A stretch of DNA of 64,000 nucleotides from Rhizobium sp. RU33A (GCF_900156055.1 NZ_FTMQ01000001.1:930001-994000); one strand, 5' to 3'. Shown: positions 28,159 to 38,256, counted from the stretch's first letter. Program-made: numbers and translations. The notes: generated by a model from the letters alone, not told the origin.

Positions 28159-28866
28159 ATGAACGACAAACCCCGGATTGCCGGCATCCTGTTCGACAAG
28201 GACGGGACGCTGCTCGATTTTGACGCGAGCTGGGGACCGGTCAACCGGGAAGTGGCCCTGATGGCGGCGGATGGTGATCAAGCACTAGCCGATGCGTTGC
28301 TTCTGGCTTGCGGCATGGACCCGGTGTCCGGTGACATCGTGCCTGACAGTCTGTTTGCGGCCGGCAATACGGTCGAGATCGCCGATGGCATGATTGCGGC
28401 GGGTTCGCCCATTGCTCTGGAGGTTTTGGTACCGAAGATCGACGCGTGCTTCGCCAAGGCCGCCGAGTTCTCCGTGCCGGTCACCGAGCTTCAACCGCTT
28501 TTCGCCCGGTTGCATGGCAAGGGCCTTCGCCTTGGAATTGCCTCCAGCGACAACGAACGCTCGATCCGGGTTGCTGCAGAACGGTTCGGGATCATGCCAT
28601 TCGTGGACTACATCGCCGGTTATGACAGCGGCCACGGCAAGAAGCCGGAGGCCGGCATGGTGCTGGGCTTTTGCGCGGCAACGGGTCTTGCCCCGTCGGA
28701 AGTTGCCGTCGTCGGCGACAACAATCACGATCTGCATATGGGGCTGAATGCCGGCGCCGGGTTGAAGATCGGTGTCCTCTCCGGAACCGGCTCGCGGGAA
28801 ACGCTGACCCAGCATTCCGATATGATCTTGGGCGACATCACCGGGCTTGAAGCGCTTTTCGCCTGA
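28159..28866 (+). CDS. HAD hydrolase, phosphoglycolate phosphatase-like
   Basis: Cytoplasmic phosphatase of 235 residues of HAD subfamily IA. Motif I is GILFDKDGTLLDF (nucleophile Asp13 and general acid Asp15), motif II is LGIASSDN, the motif III Lys lies in HGKKPEAGMV, and motif IV is VAVVGDNNHDLHMG. Gph-type proteins remove 2-phosphoglycolate after DNA repair or oxygenation, but many homologues act on other small phosphates. It sits between waaA and lpxK; a role in LPS precursor supply is possible but not shown. Confidence 0.85.
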   Translation: MNDKPRIAGILFDKDGTLLDFDASWGPVNREVALMAADGDQALADALLLACGMDPVSGDIVPDSLFAAGNTVEIADGMIAAGSPIALEVLVPKIDACFAKAAEFSVPVTELQPLFARLHGKGLRLGIASSDNERSIRVAAERFGIMPFVDYIAGYDSGHGKKPEAGMVLGFCAATGLAPSEVAVVGDNNHDLHMGLNAGAGLKIGVLSGTGSRETLTQHSDMILGDITGLEALFA

Positions 28867-28979
28867 GGCACGCCGTGCCATTTCGGCACGCTCGCGCTTG
28901 ACCATCGGGCGTTGCAATGGTTCTTGTTCCGCCGATGAGAAGGCGTCCGCGGGGCGCTGAGGTCACGACAGGGACAAGA

Positions 28980-30014
28980 ATGGTATCCGAGGCACCACCC
29001 TTCTGGTGGACAAAGACCGGCTGGCAGGCGATCTGCCTCTATCCGCTCTCCTTCGCCTATGGCCGCATTTCCGGTGCCGTCATGCGCCACCGCCGCCGGC
29101 ATGCCCTGTCCGTCCCCGTCATCTGCATCGGAAACTTTACCGTCGGCGGCGCCGGCAAGACGCCGACCGCGATCGCGATCGCCAGGGCCGCGAAGGCGCG
29201 TGGACTGAACCCCGGTTTTCTCAGCCGTGGTTATGGCGGCTCTCTCGATGTCACGACGGTCGTCGACCCGCATCATCATCGTTCGACCGCCGTTGGTGAC
29301 GAGCCCTTGCTGCTCGCCCGCGAGGCGCTGACGGTCATCTCCCGTCGACGGGTTGCCGGGGCCGAGAAGCTGGTAGCTGAGGGGGCCGACCTCATCATCA
29401 TGGATGACGGTTTCCAGAGTGCGCGCCTCATGGTCGACTACGCCTTGATCGTCATCGACAGCCAGCGCGGCATCGGCAATGGCTGGGTCGTCCCGTCGGG
29501 CCCTGTGCGGGCTCCGATCGGTATCCAGATGCACCACCTCGATGCGATCCTGAAGGTCGGCAAGGGCGATGCCGCCGATCAGTTCGTCCGCAAGGCATCC
29601 CGCAGCGGCAAGCCGGTCCTGGTCGCCAATGTCGTGCCGAGCACCGGCCGCGAACTCGTCGGTCTATCCGTGCTTGCCTATGCAGGCATTGCCGACCCCA
29701 ACAAGTTCTATCGCACTTTGGGTGAGCTCGGCGCCGTCATCGCCGATCGTCAGGATTTCCCCGATCACCATCACCTCGCCGAGGATGAGATATCCGATCT
29801 TATCGCTCGCGCCGAAAGACAGGGCCTGCAACTCGTCACGACGGCCAAGGACAGCGTCCGCCTGTCGGGTGGTCACGGCCGATCGGAAGAGCTTCGGGAA
29901 AAATCGAGGGTCGTCGATGTCGACATGCTCTTCAACGACCCGAAGGCGCCGGATCTGATCATCGACCGGGCGATCGAGGCCTGCCGCCGCAGGCGTCTCG
30001 GCAAGAAGGCCTGA
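28980..30014 (+). CDS. lpxK: Tetraacyldisaccharide 4'-kinase (lipid A 4'-kinase)
   Basis: Phosphorylates the 4' position of the lipid A disaccharide to give lipid IVA. The 344-residue product has an N-terminal membrane-associated helix (about 10-30), the Walker A loop [19 protein letters not shown] (about 54-72) and the LpxK signatures [17 protein letters not shown] and [12 protein letters not shown] (DDGFQ near 142). The C-terminal lobe carries the QDFPDHHHL stretch. ATG 28980 gives the usual family length; the frame is open to 28917. Together with waaA it places an LPS segment here. Confidence 0.95.
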   Translation: MVSEAPPFWWTKTGWQAICLYPLSFAYGRISGAVMRHRRRHALSVPVICIGNFTVGGAGKTPTAIAIARAAKARGLNPGFLSRGYGGSLDVTTVVDPHHHRSTAVGDEPLLLAREALTVISRRRVAGAEKLVAEGADLIIMDDGFQSARLMVDYALIVIDSQRGIGNGWVVPSGPVRAPIGIQMHHLDAILKVGKGDAADQFVRKASRSGKPVLVANVVPSTGRELVGLSVLAYAGIADPNKFYRTLGELGAVIADRQDFPDHHHLAEDEISDLIARAERQGLQLVTTAKDSVRLSGGHGRSEELREKSRVVDVDMLFNDPKAPDLIIDRAIEACRRRRLGKKA

Positions 30015-30017
30015 GGC

Positions 30018-30248
30018 TCAGCGCCGCTGGTTGGGCAGCGCGCCCGCGCGCTTCTCGGCTTCCAGGGAAGCCGCCGCATCCGCGTAAGGCTCCTGCCGGA
30101 CGACGCTCCAGTACCGAAGTTCATCGACCAGCACCGGACGACCGGTGATCGCGCAGGTGACGAAGGTCCCCGGTGTCAGGATTTGGAAATCGGCATCGAG
30201 ATAGCGGATCTTGGCCTCGCGGTTTCCGCCGCCGTCGAAACGGTTCAT
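30018..30248 (-). CDS. DUF2093 domain protein
   Basis: Protein of 76 residues. It opens MNRFDGGGNREAKIRYLDAD and continues GTFVTCAITGRPVLVDELRYWSV, the pattern of DUF2093, a small alphaproteobacterial family of unknown function. CxxxTG and the basic C-terminus suggest nucleic-acid or metal binding at most. It is convergent with lpxK (3 bases between stops) and lies downstream of mutL on the same strand. Confidence 0.85.
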   Translation of the reverse strand: MNRFDGGGNREAKIRYLDADFQILTPGTFVTCAITGRPVLVDELRYWSVVRQEPYADAAASLEAEKRAGALPNQRR

Positions 30249-30344
30249 CACTCTTCTCCTGCGCCGCGTGTCACGGAACTGCAATACAGCGCCCTCCGGG
30301 CGATTGAAAGATGGCTCGCCGCAAAACCCACCGTCTGCGGCGGC

Positions 30345-32195
30345 TCAGCTACGTCCGAACAGCCGTTCGATATCAGAGAGCTTGAGCTCCACATAGGTGG
30401 GTCGTCCATGATTGCATTGGCCTGAGCCCGGCGTCTGCTCCATTTGGCGCAGAAGCGCGTTCATTTCCTCGACCCGAAGCCGCCGGCCTGATCGCACCGA
30501 ACCATGGCATGCCATGGTCGCCGCGACATGTTCGAGCTTGGCCGACAGCCGGTCGGCCGTATCCCATTCGGCGATTTCGTCGGCGAGATCGCGCACCAGC
30601 TGCGTTGCGTCCATTTCGCCGAGCATCGCCGGTGTCTCGCGCACCGCGATTGCCCCCGGCCCGAAGCGCTCGATCGCAAGCCCCAGCTGTTCCAGGCTTT
30701 CCGCGTGTAGCATCAGCCGGTCGCAGTCTTCTTCAGGCAGGTCGATGATCTCAGGGATGAGCAGACCCTGTGAGGCGAGCCGTCGGCCCGTAAGCGCCTT
30801 GCGCATCTGCTCGAAGACCAGGCGTTCATGAGCGGCATGCTGGTCGACGATGACGAGGCCGTCCTCCGTCTGCGCCACGATATAGTTGGCATGCACCTGC
30901 GCCCTTGCAGCCCCCAGCGGATAGCTCGAGATCGCCTCGACAGAAGCGCTTTGGGGGGCAGGGGCGGTCACGACCGGTTCGCTGCGGGCGGTCGGCACGG
31001 ACAGGCTGTCGAATGCTGCCTGCGCCGCCTCGCCAAAACCGCGCGCAGCCGGTGCGGCAGCTGCCGCAAATCCGCCGCCAAAGCTCGGCGCACCGCCATA
31101 AAGAGGCCGCGACGGGGAACTGGCCGGAGACCATGCCTGTGCCGGTTGCGGCGAGAACCCTGGCCGGAAGGCGCGCAGCATGCCGCCGGCCCCGGTCGTT
31201 GCCGCCCGGTCGCCCTCGCGCTGCAGCGATTGCCGGATGGCGCCGACGATCAGCCCGCGCACCAGGGCCGGGTCACGGAAACGCACATCCGATTTCGCCG
31301 GATGCACGTTGACGTCGACCAGTGCCGGGTCGAGCGTCAATGAGAGCACCGCCACCGGATAGCGCCCCTGCGGGATCGTCTCGGCATAGGCGCCGCGGAT
31401 CGCCGATAGGATCTGCTTGTCCTGCACGGGGCGTCCGTTGACAAAGGCATATTGATGGGCGGAATTGCCTCGGTTGAAGGTCGGCACGCCGGCAAAGCCT
31501 GTGAGCCGCACATCCTCCCGCTCGGCATCGAGCTCGATCGCATTGTCCTTGAAATCGGCACCCAGTATCTGAGCGATGCGCGCCAGATGATCGTCGCCGG
31601 TGCCGGGAAATTCGAGCGTCGAGCGATCCGTCCCTGACAGCACGAAGCGGATCGCCGGAAAGGCAATCGCCATGCGCTTGACGATCTCGGTGATCGCGCC
31701 CGCCTCCGCCTTTTCCGTCTTCATGAATTTCAGCCGCGCCGGTGTCGCGAAGAACAGATCACGCACCTCGACCGTCGTGCCGGGATTGGCTGCTGCCGGG
31801 CGCACGTCCCCCACCTTGCCGCCGACCACGGCGATTTCGGCGCCGCTGTCGGCGCCGGCCGGACGGCTGGTGATCGTCAGCTTGGCGACCGAGCCGATCG
31901 AGGGCAGGGCCTCGCCCCGGAAGCCGAGCGAGCGGATGTCGAACAAGGTTTCGTTGAGCTTCGACGTGCAATGCCGGCGAATGGCTAGCGCCAGATCCTC
32001 CGACCCCATCCCGCAGCCATTGTCGATGACGCGCAGTAGCGTCTTGCCACCGCCGGCGGTTGCCACCTCGATCCGGGTGGCGCCTGCGTCGATCGCATTC
32101 TCGATCAATTCCTTCGCCGCACTGGCCGGTCTTTCGATGACCTCGCCGGCGGCGATCTGGTTGATGAGCGTTTCGGAGAGCTGCTTGATGATCAT
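30345..32195 (-). CDS. mutL: DNA mismatch repair protein MutL
   Basis: Links MutS mismatch recognition to strand removal. The 616-residue protein has the GHKL ATPase domain (about 1-330) with [28 protein letters not shown] and [18 protein letters not shown] Pro/Ala-rich linker (about 335-420) follows, then the dimerisation/endonuclease domain. The metal-binding endonuclease motif [12 protein letters not shown] is intact (DQHA-x2-E-x4-E), along with ACHGSVR and CNHGRPTY, as in bacteria without MutH. ATG 32195 gives the conserved start [19 protein letters not shown]. Confidence 0.97.
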   Translation of the reverse strand: MIIKQLSETLINQIAAGEVIERPASAAKELIENAIDAGATRIEVATAGGGKTLLRVIDNGCGMGSEDLALAIRRHCTSKLNETLFDIRSLGFRGEALPSIGSVAKLTITSRPAGADSGAEIAVVGGKVGDVRPAAANPGTTVEVRDLFFATPARLKFMKTEKAEAGAITEIVKRMAIAFPAIRFVLSGTDRSTLEFPGTGDDHLARIAQILGADFKDNAIELDAEREDVRLTGFAGVPTFNRGNSAHQYAFVNGRPVQDKQILSAIRGAYAETIPQGRYPVAVLSLTLDPALVDVNVHPAKSDVRFRDPALVRGLIVGAIRQSLQREGDRAATTGAGGMLRAFRPGFSPQPAQAWSPASSPSRPLYGGAPSFGGGFAAAAAPAARGFGEAAQAAFDSLSVPTARSEPVVTAPAPQSASVEAISSYPLGAARAQVHANYIVAQTEDGLVIVDQHAAHERLVFEQMRKALTGRRLASQGLLIPEIIDLPEEDCDRLMLHAESLEQLGLAIERFGPGAIAVRETPAMLGEMDATQLVRDLADEIAEWDTADRLSAKLEHVAATMACHGSVRSGRRLRVEEMNALLRQMEQTPGSGQCNHGRPTYVELKLSDIERLFGRS

Positions 32196-32474
32196 GAAGC
32201 CATTTTCGCGGATTCTTGGCTGCGACGAAAGACGAAATCGTAACTGCGTGCGGACGATGCCCAGCATTAAGTGGGCCTTAACGGAATGTCTCTAATCTGA
32301 ACAATGACTTGCAATGTCTCTGAGCGCAGGTCCGCTGGCAGCGGAATGAGGACACAGCCGCGGTGTCTCTCGTGTGGGTTCCCGCCAGAAGCATGGTTCG
32401 GCATGTCTCCGTCATGGCATCAGCCCCACAAAAGTCTCGTTGCGTTCAGCAACGAGGTTCCAAGAGGCAGCAGT

Positions 32475-34220
32475 GTGAGCGAGTTTCCACCGGCCCCCGG
32501 CCAGGATAAGAGACGGCAGGGGCACGACAATCCGTCGGCCGAAGCTGCGCTCGATGCTGCCCTGCTGGATGCGGTGTCCGAGGCCTTCTCCTCCGCCTTC
32601 ATTGTCTATGATCGCAACGATCATCTGATCTTTGCCAGCCGCAGCGCCCGTCAGTTTGTGCCGTTGCCGGCCTCCTTCTTCGAGCCCGGCACGCGCCTGA
32701 GAGACATTCTCGGCGCCGCCTATGACCTCGGCCTGCGCCAGGCGGCTAGCGGCCAGTCGGAGGCAGTGCTCAGTCGCGAGGAATGGCTAACCCGCCAGAT
32801 CGCCGCCCACTGGAAGGAACGCTACGAAATTCAGTCCTGCGACGACAGCAAGCGCTGGACCCGGTTCTCCAAGCGTCGTCTGCCCTCCGGTTTCGGCTTC
32901 TGCGTAATGAGCGACATCACCGAGCAGAAGCGCCGGGAAGAGCAGTGGCGCGCCGATATCGAACGTGTCCAGCTGACCGAAGAAATCCTCGACAATCTTG
33001 CCCATCCTGTCTTCGTTCAGGACCGCAATCTTCAGCTGGTGGCGGTCAACAAGGTCTTCTGTTCGGCCATCTCGGTCGGCGCCGACACCGCGCTCGGCGG
33101 CACAATCGCGTCCTTGTTCGAGGCCGAGGTCGCCGCGCGCCTCGCAACGGTTTCTCGTCAGGTGCTGGAAACCGGTCTCACATCCTCGCTGACCCTGCCC
33201 ATGCGTCTCAACGGCGATCCACCGCGGCCGATCCTCGTGCATGTCCAGCGGGTCGGGACGCCCGGCCGCTATCTGATTGTCTCGAGCCTTGGCGAAGTCG
33301 GCAGTGGCGCTGACCTGCAGTCATACCCGACCGAAATGCCTGAAACGCGCGATGATGAGGGCGCTGGATATGCGGCGCTCGACGGACGGTTGAACGGCCG
33401 TAAGGCATTGCTCATCACCGGCGACCGCGAATTCGAGGCGCGCGCGCTTGAGATCCTGCAGCTCCTCGGCCTCGACAGCTGCTGTGTGCGCAATGATGAA
33501 GAACTCGATGCGTTTCTGTCCGTCGCCCGCTCGGTGGGTGTGGTCATTGACCTTGCCATCGTCGATGTCGACCTGGACATGCAGTGCCTGGAGCTGCTTC
33601 AGGCCGTCGACATCGATTATCTGACGCTGGCGGAAAACGAAATTGCCACGGATCTGGCCTTTACCGTCCTCGATCGCATGACGGCATTGCAAGCGCGGCC
33701 ATCTCCGGCGGACGACTGGGAAATCACCACGGAGGACGTTCCGGCAGCACTGGAGCCGGCCGTGACCATGCGGCCGGCGGAGCCCGCCGCGGCGGTCCTG
33801 GTCAAACCAACACCGCCACGCCAGCCCTCTCTGGTTCTCGTGGCCGAAGACAACGAGATAAACCAGATCGTGTTTTCGCAGATCCTCGAAGGCCTGGGCT
33901 ATGCTTATCGCATCTGCGCCGACGGCGAGACGGCGGTAAGCCTCTGCACCGAGCTGAAGCCGGCGATCGTCCTCATGGATGTGACGCTGCCGGGGCTGAA
34001 CGGTTTCGAGGCCGCCCGCCGCATCCGCAAGTCATCGGATGACGCCCAACTGTCGACGCCGATCATCGGCGTTCTCGCACAGGCCTTCGACAGGGACCGC
34101 GAAGCCTGCTTCGCATCGGGCATGAACGATGTCATCCTCAAGCCGCTGAGCCCTGATGTCGTCGATCAGGCCATTCGCCGCCTCGTTCCCGATATCGCTA
34201 GACTGGCGTCCACGGCCTGA
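32475..34220 (+). CDS. PAS-PAS-receiver signalling protein lacking a kinase domain
   Basis: About 581 residues, probably cytoplasmic. Two PAS domains (about 40-150, with AFIVYDRNDHLIFAS, and about 175-280, with HPVFVQDRNLQLVAVN) are followed by a degenerate receiver-like segment (about 310-400, KALLITGDREFEAR) and a C-terminal receiver (about 453-575). That receiver has the acidic pair in AEDNEIN, phospho-acceptor Asp near 502 (LMDVTLP) and the Lys (ILKP), but the switch Thr is Leu (IIGVLAQ). No HisKA or HATPase motifs exist. The layout is that of a hybrid kinase minus its kinase. GTG 32475 is the likely start; the frame is open to 32304. Confidence 0.72.
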   Translation: MSEFPPAPGQDKRRQGHDNPSAEAALDAALLDAVSEAFSSAFIVYDRNDHLIFASRSARQFVPLPASFFEPGTRLRDILGAAYDLGLRQAASGQSEAVLSREEWLTRQIAAHWKERYEIQSCDDSKRWTRFSKRRLPSGFGFCVMSDITEQKRREEQWRADIERVQLTEEILDNLAHPVFVQDRNLQLVAVNKVFCSAISVGADTALGGTIASLFEAEVAARLATVSRQVLETGLTSSLTLPMRLNGDPPRPILVHVQRVGTPGRYLIVSSLGEVGSGADLQSYPTEMPETRDDEGAGYAALDGRLNGRKALLITGDREFEARALEILQLLGLDSCCVRNDEELDAFLSVARSVGVVIDLAIVDVDLDMQCLELLQAVDIDYLTLAENEIATDLAFTVLDRMTALQARPSPADDWEITTEDVPAALEPAVTMRPAEPAAAVLVKPTPPRQPSLVLVAEDNEINQIVFSQILEGLGYAYRICADGETAVSLCTELKPAIVLMDVTLPGLNGFEAARRIRKSSDDAQLSTPIIGVLAQAFDRDREACFASGMNDVILKPLSPDVVDQAIRRLVPDIARLASTA

Positions 34221-34336
34221 CCCAGACCCCGATTTTTGGGGTGTCCTTGGTCGCCGCTTTACATGCATCGATATGATAATTTTAATGTTTTAGACCCATT
34301 CTGGGACGTGTGAAAGAACCGTACCAGGAAGCATGA

Positions 34337-35698
34337 ATGGGTCCCGCCGGACTAGGCCCTGAGCAGCAACGCCAGAGCGACCAAAAGACGACAGGCTACA
34401 CCGATCGCTTGACCGGCCTTGGCAACCGCCATCGGCTGGGCGACAAGGTGCGCCAGCTTGCCGCCGACCGCGCATCGGATCCTGCCCCATTCACTGTCGG
34501 CATCGTCAATCTCGATGGTTTCAAACCGATCAACGACCTCTTCGGCCAGGCTGCCGGCGACGAGATCCTCTGCCAGGTCGCCCACCGCCTGAAGGCCTGC
34601 GTGCCGGATGGCGCGACCGTCACGCGACACGACGGCGATGAATTCGCCATTGTTCTGCCGCTGGTCTTCGAGCGCCTGGGCGCCGAGCGGGCCGGCCAGC
34701 TGATCAAGGACGTGTTGTCCGCGCCTTACGATCTCGGCGACCGCAATGTGCGCCTCTCCGCTTCCCTCGGCTTTGCCGTCTATCCCTTTGCCGGCGAGGA
34801 TTTCGAAGAGCTGATGAAGAGTGCCGAGACGGCGCTCTATCGCTCCAAGCGTCGTGGCCGTGGCCAGATCACCGTCTATTCCCGCGAGATCGCCCAGGAG
34901 ATGAAACAGGCGACGCAGCTTGAGCAGGCGCTGCGTAATGCCATCATCAACGATACGGTCGATGTGCATTTCCAGCCGATCGTGCGGCTGCGCGACAACC
35001 GTATCGTCGGGTTTGAGGCGCTGGCTCGCTGGATCGATCCGGATCTCGGCTTCGTGTCTCCCGCTGTCTTCGTGCCGCTCGCCGAAGAGCGCGGCTTCAT
35101 CGACACGCTCTCCGAGACGCTTCTGCGCAAGGCAGCCGAAGCAACACTCGCCTGGCCGCGTGATCTCTTCCTGTCCTTCAATCTCTCCTCGGTCCAGCTG
35201 ATGGACCTCAGAACCTCCTTTAATACGCTCTCGATCCTGAACAGCGTTGGCTTTGACCCGCGCCGCCTTGAGATGGAAATCACCGAGACGGCCGTCATGT
35301 CCTCGGCTGACACCGCACGGCGGATCATCAAGGAGTTGAAGGACGCCGGCATCCGCATCTCGCTCGACGATTTCGGCACCGGCCAGTCGAGCCTTGGCCG
35401 TCTGCGCGAATTCACCTTCGACAAGGTGAAGATCGACCGCGCCTTCGTCTCGGCGATCACCACCGACCGCACCTCGGAACACATCATCAAGGCGATCGTC
35501 AGCATGTGTGAAGGCCTCGATCTCGAGGTCGTCGCGGAAGGCATCGAGACGGAATCCGAAGCCCAGAAGCTGCGCGAACTCGGCTGTGGCATGGGGCAGG
35601 GCTATTATTTCGGCAAGCCGGTCGATGCAGCCGCGACGCTGCGTTATCTGGCCGAGAACCATCACGACTTCGCGCTCGTCGATCGCGCCTCGGCCTGA
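34337..35698 (+). CDS. GGDEF-EAL protein, probable c-di-GMP phosphodiesterase
   Basis: Cytoplasmic protein of 453 residues with almost no N-terminal sensor. The GGDEF domain (about 22-180) starts TDRLTGLGNRHRL; its signature is altered to HDGDEF, and no RxxD inhibitory site precedes it, so cyclase activity is doubtful. The EAL domain (about 195-445) keeps catalytic motifs: GFEALARW, NLSSVQL, EITETAVM, LDDFGTGQSSL, KIDRAF, EGIETE and GQGYYFGKP. A phosphodiesterase with a regulatory GGDEF is the best reading. It follows the PAS-receiver protein by 116 bases on the same strand, which could supply its input. Confidence 0.88.
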   Translation: MGPAGLGPEQQRQSDQKTTGYTDRLTGLGNRHRLGDKVRQLAADRASDPAPFTVGIVNLDGFKPINDLFGQAAGDEILCQVAHRLKACVPDGATVTRHDGDEFAIVLPLVFERLGAERAGQLIKDVLSAPYDLGDRNVRLSASLGFAVYPFAGEDFEELMKSAETALYRSKRRGRGQITVYSREIAQEMKQATQLEQALRNAIINDTVDVHFQPIVRLRDNRIVGFEALARWIDPDLGFVSPAVFVPLAEERGFIDTLSETLLRKAAEATLAWPRDLFLSFNLSSVQLMDLRTSFNTLSILNSVGFDPRRLEMEITETAVMSSADTARRIIKELKDAGIRISLDDFGTGQSSLGRLREFTFDKVKIDRAFVSAITTDRTSEHIIKAIVSMCEGLDLEVVAEGIETESEAQKLRELGCGMGQGYYFGKPVDAAATLRYLAENHHDFALVDRASA

Positions 35699-35707
35699 TC
35701 CTGTTCC

Positions 35708-36610
35708 TCAGGTCTGCTTCAGCAGCCAGTCCCGCACCCGTGTGGCAGCCGCGCTCAGTTCGCGCGATCTCGGCCAGACGACATGGAAGGCCTGGCCGGT
35801 CCTAAGAGCATGTCTGCCCACTTCGACGAGTTGACCCTGCTCGACCAGCCGCTCGACGAGATGCTTCCAGCCGAGCGAGATGCCCTGGCCAGCGAGGACC
35901 GCCTGGATCACCAGAACATAATCGTTGATCGCCAGCCGCCGCCCCGTCGGCCGATAGTCGATGCCGGCCGAGGCAAACCATTCCGGCCAGCTGCAGGCCT
36001 GCCGCACCGGTTCCTCCAGCCAGATCAGCCCGTGTCGGGCGATCGCTTCGGGACTGTCCGGCAAACCGTTCGCCTCTACGAAGGCGGGGCTCGCCACGGC
36101 GGTGACAATCTCTGGCGCAAGCTCAGCTGAATGGTAATGCGGCCAGTCCTGCGGATGACCACCGCGCACCCCGAGCGGAATGTTCTCCTCGTCGAGATCG
36201 AGATCCCGCACGCTGGTCTGGATCCTGAGATCGATGTCGGGCAGATCGTCCCTGAGGGCGGAAAGTCGCGGCAGCATCCACATCGAGGCAAAGGCAGTCG
36301 AGGCCGCGAGTGTCACATTCACCTCACGGCCCTTCATCCGGATTTCCTCCGCCGCCCGACCGATGCGCGACAGCCCGGCCGATACGTCGGCATGAAACCG
36401 CTCGCCGACCTCTGTCAGCCGCGCTGCCCGATGCTGCCGCTCAAAGAGCTGCGTTCCGAGCTGCTGTTCGAGCCCACGGATGGCATAGGAGACGGCGACC
36501 TGCGATATGCCGAGCTCTTCCGCCGCCCGGGTGAAGTTCTCGTGTCGCCCGGCCGCTTCAAAAATCACGAGCGCATTGGCAGAGGGGATGAGATTGCGAA
36601 ATGTTGTCAT
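35708..36610 (-). CDS. LysR-type transcriptional regulator, GcvA-like
   Basis: DNA-binding regulator of 300 residues. The N-terminal winged helix-turn-helix (about 10-70) reads ALVIFEAAGRHENFTRAAEE, then ISQVAVSYAIRGLEQQLG, and the C-terminal periplasmic-binding-like domain (about 95-295) senses a small ligand. The sequence style is that of the GcvA group. It is divergent from the MttB-family/flavoprotein operon with 88 bases between starts, and inverted repeats of LysR type lie in that gap, one overlapping its own start codon. It probably controls the operon in response to an amine substrate and represses itself. Confidence 0.88.
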   Translation of the reverse strand: MTTFRNLIPSANALVIFEAAGRHENFTRAAEELGISQVAVSYAIRGLEQQLGTQLFERQHRAARLTEVGERFHADVSAGLSRIGRAAEEIRMKGREVNVTLAASTAFASMWMLPRLSALRDDLPDIDLRIQTSVRDLDLDEENIPLGVRGGHPQDWPHYHSAELAPEIVTAVASPAFVEANGLPDSPEAIARHGLIWLEEPVRQACSWPEWFASAGIDYRPTGRRLAINDYVLVIQAVLAGQGISLGWKHLVERLVEQGQLVEVGRHALRTGQAFHVVWPRSRELSAAATRVRDWLLKQT

Positions 36611-36638
36611 AAGTTGAGCTTATTGCATCTCCAGCAAT
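36609..36638. promoter_or_regulatory. Two adjoining inverted repeats, probable LysR-type operators
   Basis: ATAAG-TTGAG-CTTAT (36609-36623) contains a perfect T-N11-A LysR box and overlaps the regulator's start codon. ATTGC-N7-GCAAT (36622-36638) follows and shares two bases with it. Both lie in the 88-base divergent gap before the mttB-like gene. Confidence 0.6.
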
Positions 36639-36698
36639 TTTCCAGCGTCACAGTCGCTTTGCTCTGAACTAGCCTCTAAGAAAACGAGGGGAAGCGTC

Positions 36699-38240
36699 AT
36701 GGATCAGGCACTTGCGGAGAACCCAGGCACGCGCAGGCAGCGTTCGGCCCGAAGAGGGGGAGCCTTGGTCTCGCCTCTAGTGGTTCCCTATATCCGTCGC
36801 AACATTCCGACCTATGACATCCTGTCGGACGAAAACCTTCAGCGGATCGAGGCTGTGGCCGATCGGATCCTCGCCGAGATCGGCATCGAATTCCGCGACG
36901 ATCCGGCAGCGCTGGAGCTCTGGCGCAAGGCGGGTGCCGAGATGGATGGGCTGCGCGTGCGGTTCCCGAAGGGCATGCTGCGCGAAATCCTTAGCTCGGC
37001 CCCGCCAATCTTCACCCAGCATGCCCGCAACCCTGCAAACAATGTCGAGATCGGCGGCAATGCGGTCGTCTTCTCGCCGGCCTACGGCTCGCCCTTCGTC
37101 ATGGACCTCGACAAGGGGCGCCGCTACGGCACGATCGAGGACTTCCGCAACCTGATCAAGCTCGCCCAGTCCTCGCCCTGGCTGCACCATTCGGGCGGCA
37201 CAATCTGCGAACCGGTCGACGTGCCCGTCAACAAGCGCCACCTCGACATGGTCTACAGCCACATGAAATATTCCGACCGCCCGTTCATGGGCTCGGTAAC
37301 GGCAGAGGACCGTGCCGAGGAATCGATCGAAATGGCCCGCATCCTCTTCGGAGCCGATTTCGTCGACCGGAACTGCGTCATCCTCGGCAATGTCAACGTC
37401 AACTCGCCGCTCGTCTGGGACGGCACCATGACGCGGGCTCTGCGCGCCTATGCGCGGGCCAATCAGGCCGCCGTGATCGTGCCCTTCATTCTCGGTGGTG
37501 CCATGGGGCCGGTCACCAATGCCGGCGCCATTGCCCAGTCGCTCGCCGAAACCATGGCCGGATGTGCTCTGACCCAACTGGAGCGCCGCGGCGCGCCCGT
37601 CATCTTCGGCAACTTCCTTTCGTCAATGTCCCTGCGTTCGGGTTCGCCGACCTTCGGCACACCGGAACCTGCCATCGGCTCGATGGTGATCGGCCAGCTC
37701 GCTCGCCGGCTGAAATTGCCGCTGCGCTGTGCTGGAAACTTCTCCAATTCCAAGCTGCCCGATGCCCAGGCCATGCAGGAAGGCGTCATGTCGATGATGT
37801 CCGCCGTGCATTGCGGCGCGAACTTTATCCTGCATTCGGCAGGCTTCGTCGATGGACTGCTCGCCATGTCCTACGAAAAGTTCGTGATGGACACCGATTT
37901 CTGCGGCGCCTTGCATTCCTACCTCGCCGGCGTCGTGGTCGATGACAACACGCTCGCCATGGATGCCTTCGAAGAGGTTGGCCCCGGCAGCCACTTTCTC
38001 GGTTCGGCCCACACCATGCGCAACTACCAGACCGCCTTCTGGGATTCGGGTCTGTCCGACAACGAACCCTTCGAAAAGTGGTCGGAAGCCGGCTCCACGG
38101 ATATGGCGACGCGTGCCAATGCCCGCTGGAAAAAGACGCTTGCCGAATACGAAGCGCCGCCTTTGGATGTCGCCATCGACGAGGCGCTTCTAGACTATGT
38201 CGAGAGAACGAAGCGCGCCAAGCCGGACGCCTGGTATTGA
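36699..38240 (+). CDS. MttB-family (non-pyrrolysine) amine methyltransferase
   Basis: Protein of 513 residues of the trimethylamine methyltransferase (MttB) superfamily, which moves a methyl group from a methylated amine to a corrinoid protein. Recognised segments include IGIEFRDDPAALELWRKAG, NPANNVEIGG, VFSPAYGSPFV and SGGTICEPVDVP. There is no in-frame TAG, so it is a pyrrolysine-free member, like glycine betaine methyltransferase MtgB. The substrate is unknown; a betaine is likely. The flavoprotein gene starts 17 bases later, so both are one operon under the divergent LysR protein. No corrinoid-binding protein is encoded nearby. Confidence 0.88.
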   Translation: MDQALAENPGTRRQRSARRGGALVSPLVVPYIRRNIPTYDILSDENLQRIEAVADRILAEIGIEFRDDPAALELWRKAGAEMDGLRVRFPKGMLREILSSAPPIFTQHARNPANNVEIGGNAVVFSPAYGSPFVMDLDKGRRYGTIEDFRNLIKLAQSSPWLHHSGGTICEPVDVPVNKRHLDMVYSHMKYSDRPFMGSVTAEDRAEESIEMARILFGADFVDRNCVILGNVNVNSPLVWDGTMTRALRAYARANQAAVIVPFILGGAMGPVTNAGAIAQSLAETMAGCALTQLERRGAPVIFGNFLSSMSLRSGSPTFGTPEPAIGSMVIGQLARRLKLPLRCAGNFSNSKLPDAQAMQEGVMSMMSAVHCGANFILHSAGFVDGLLAMSYEKFVMDTDFCGALHSYLAGVVVDDNTLAMDAFEEVGPGSHFLGSAHTMRNYQTAFWDSGLSDNEPFEKWSEAGSTDMATRANARWKKTLAEYEAPPLDVAIDEALLDYVERTKRAKPDAWY

Positions 38241-38256
38241 ACGGAATGCATGACGA

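Noticed and set aside
34227..34242. ACCCC/GGGGT hairpin after the PAS-receiver gene as a terminator
   Set aside because: The stem has only five pairs and no T-run follows, so it is too weak to call.
36699..38240. Possible pyrrolysine-containing MttB
   Set aside because: The gene has no internal TAG; the whole 513-codon frame is open and ends in TGA.
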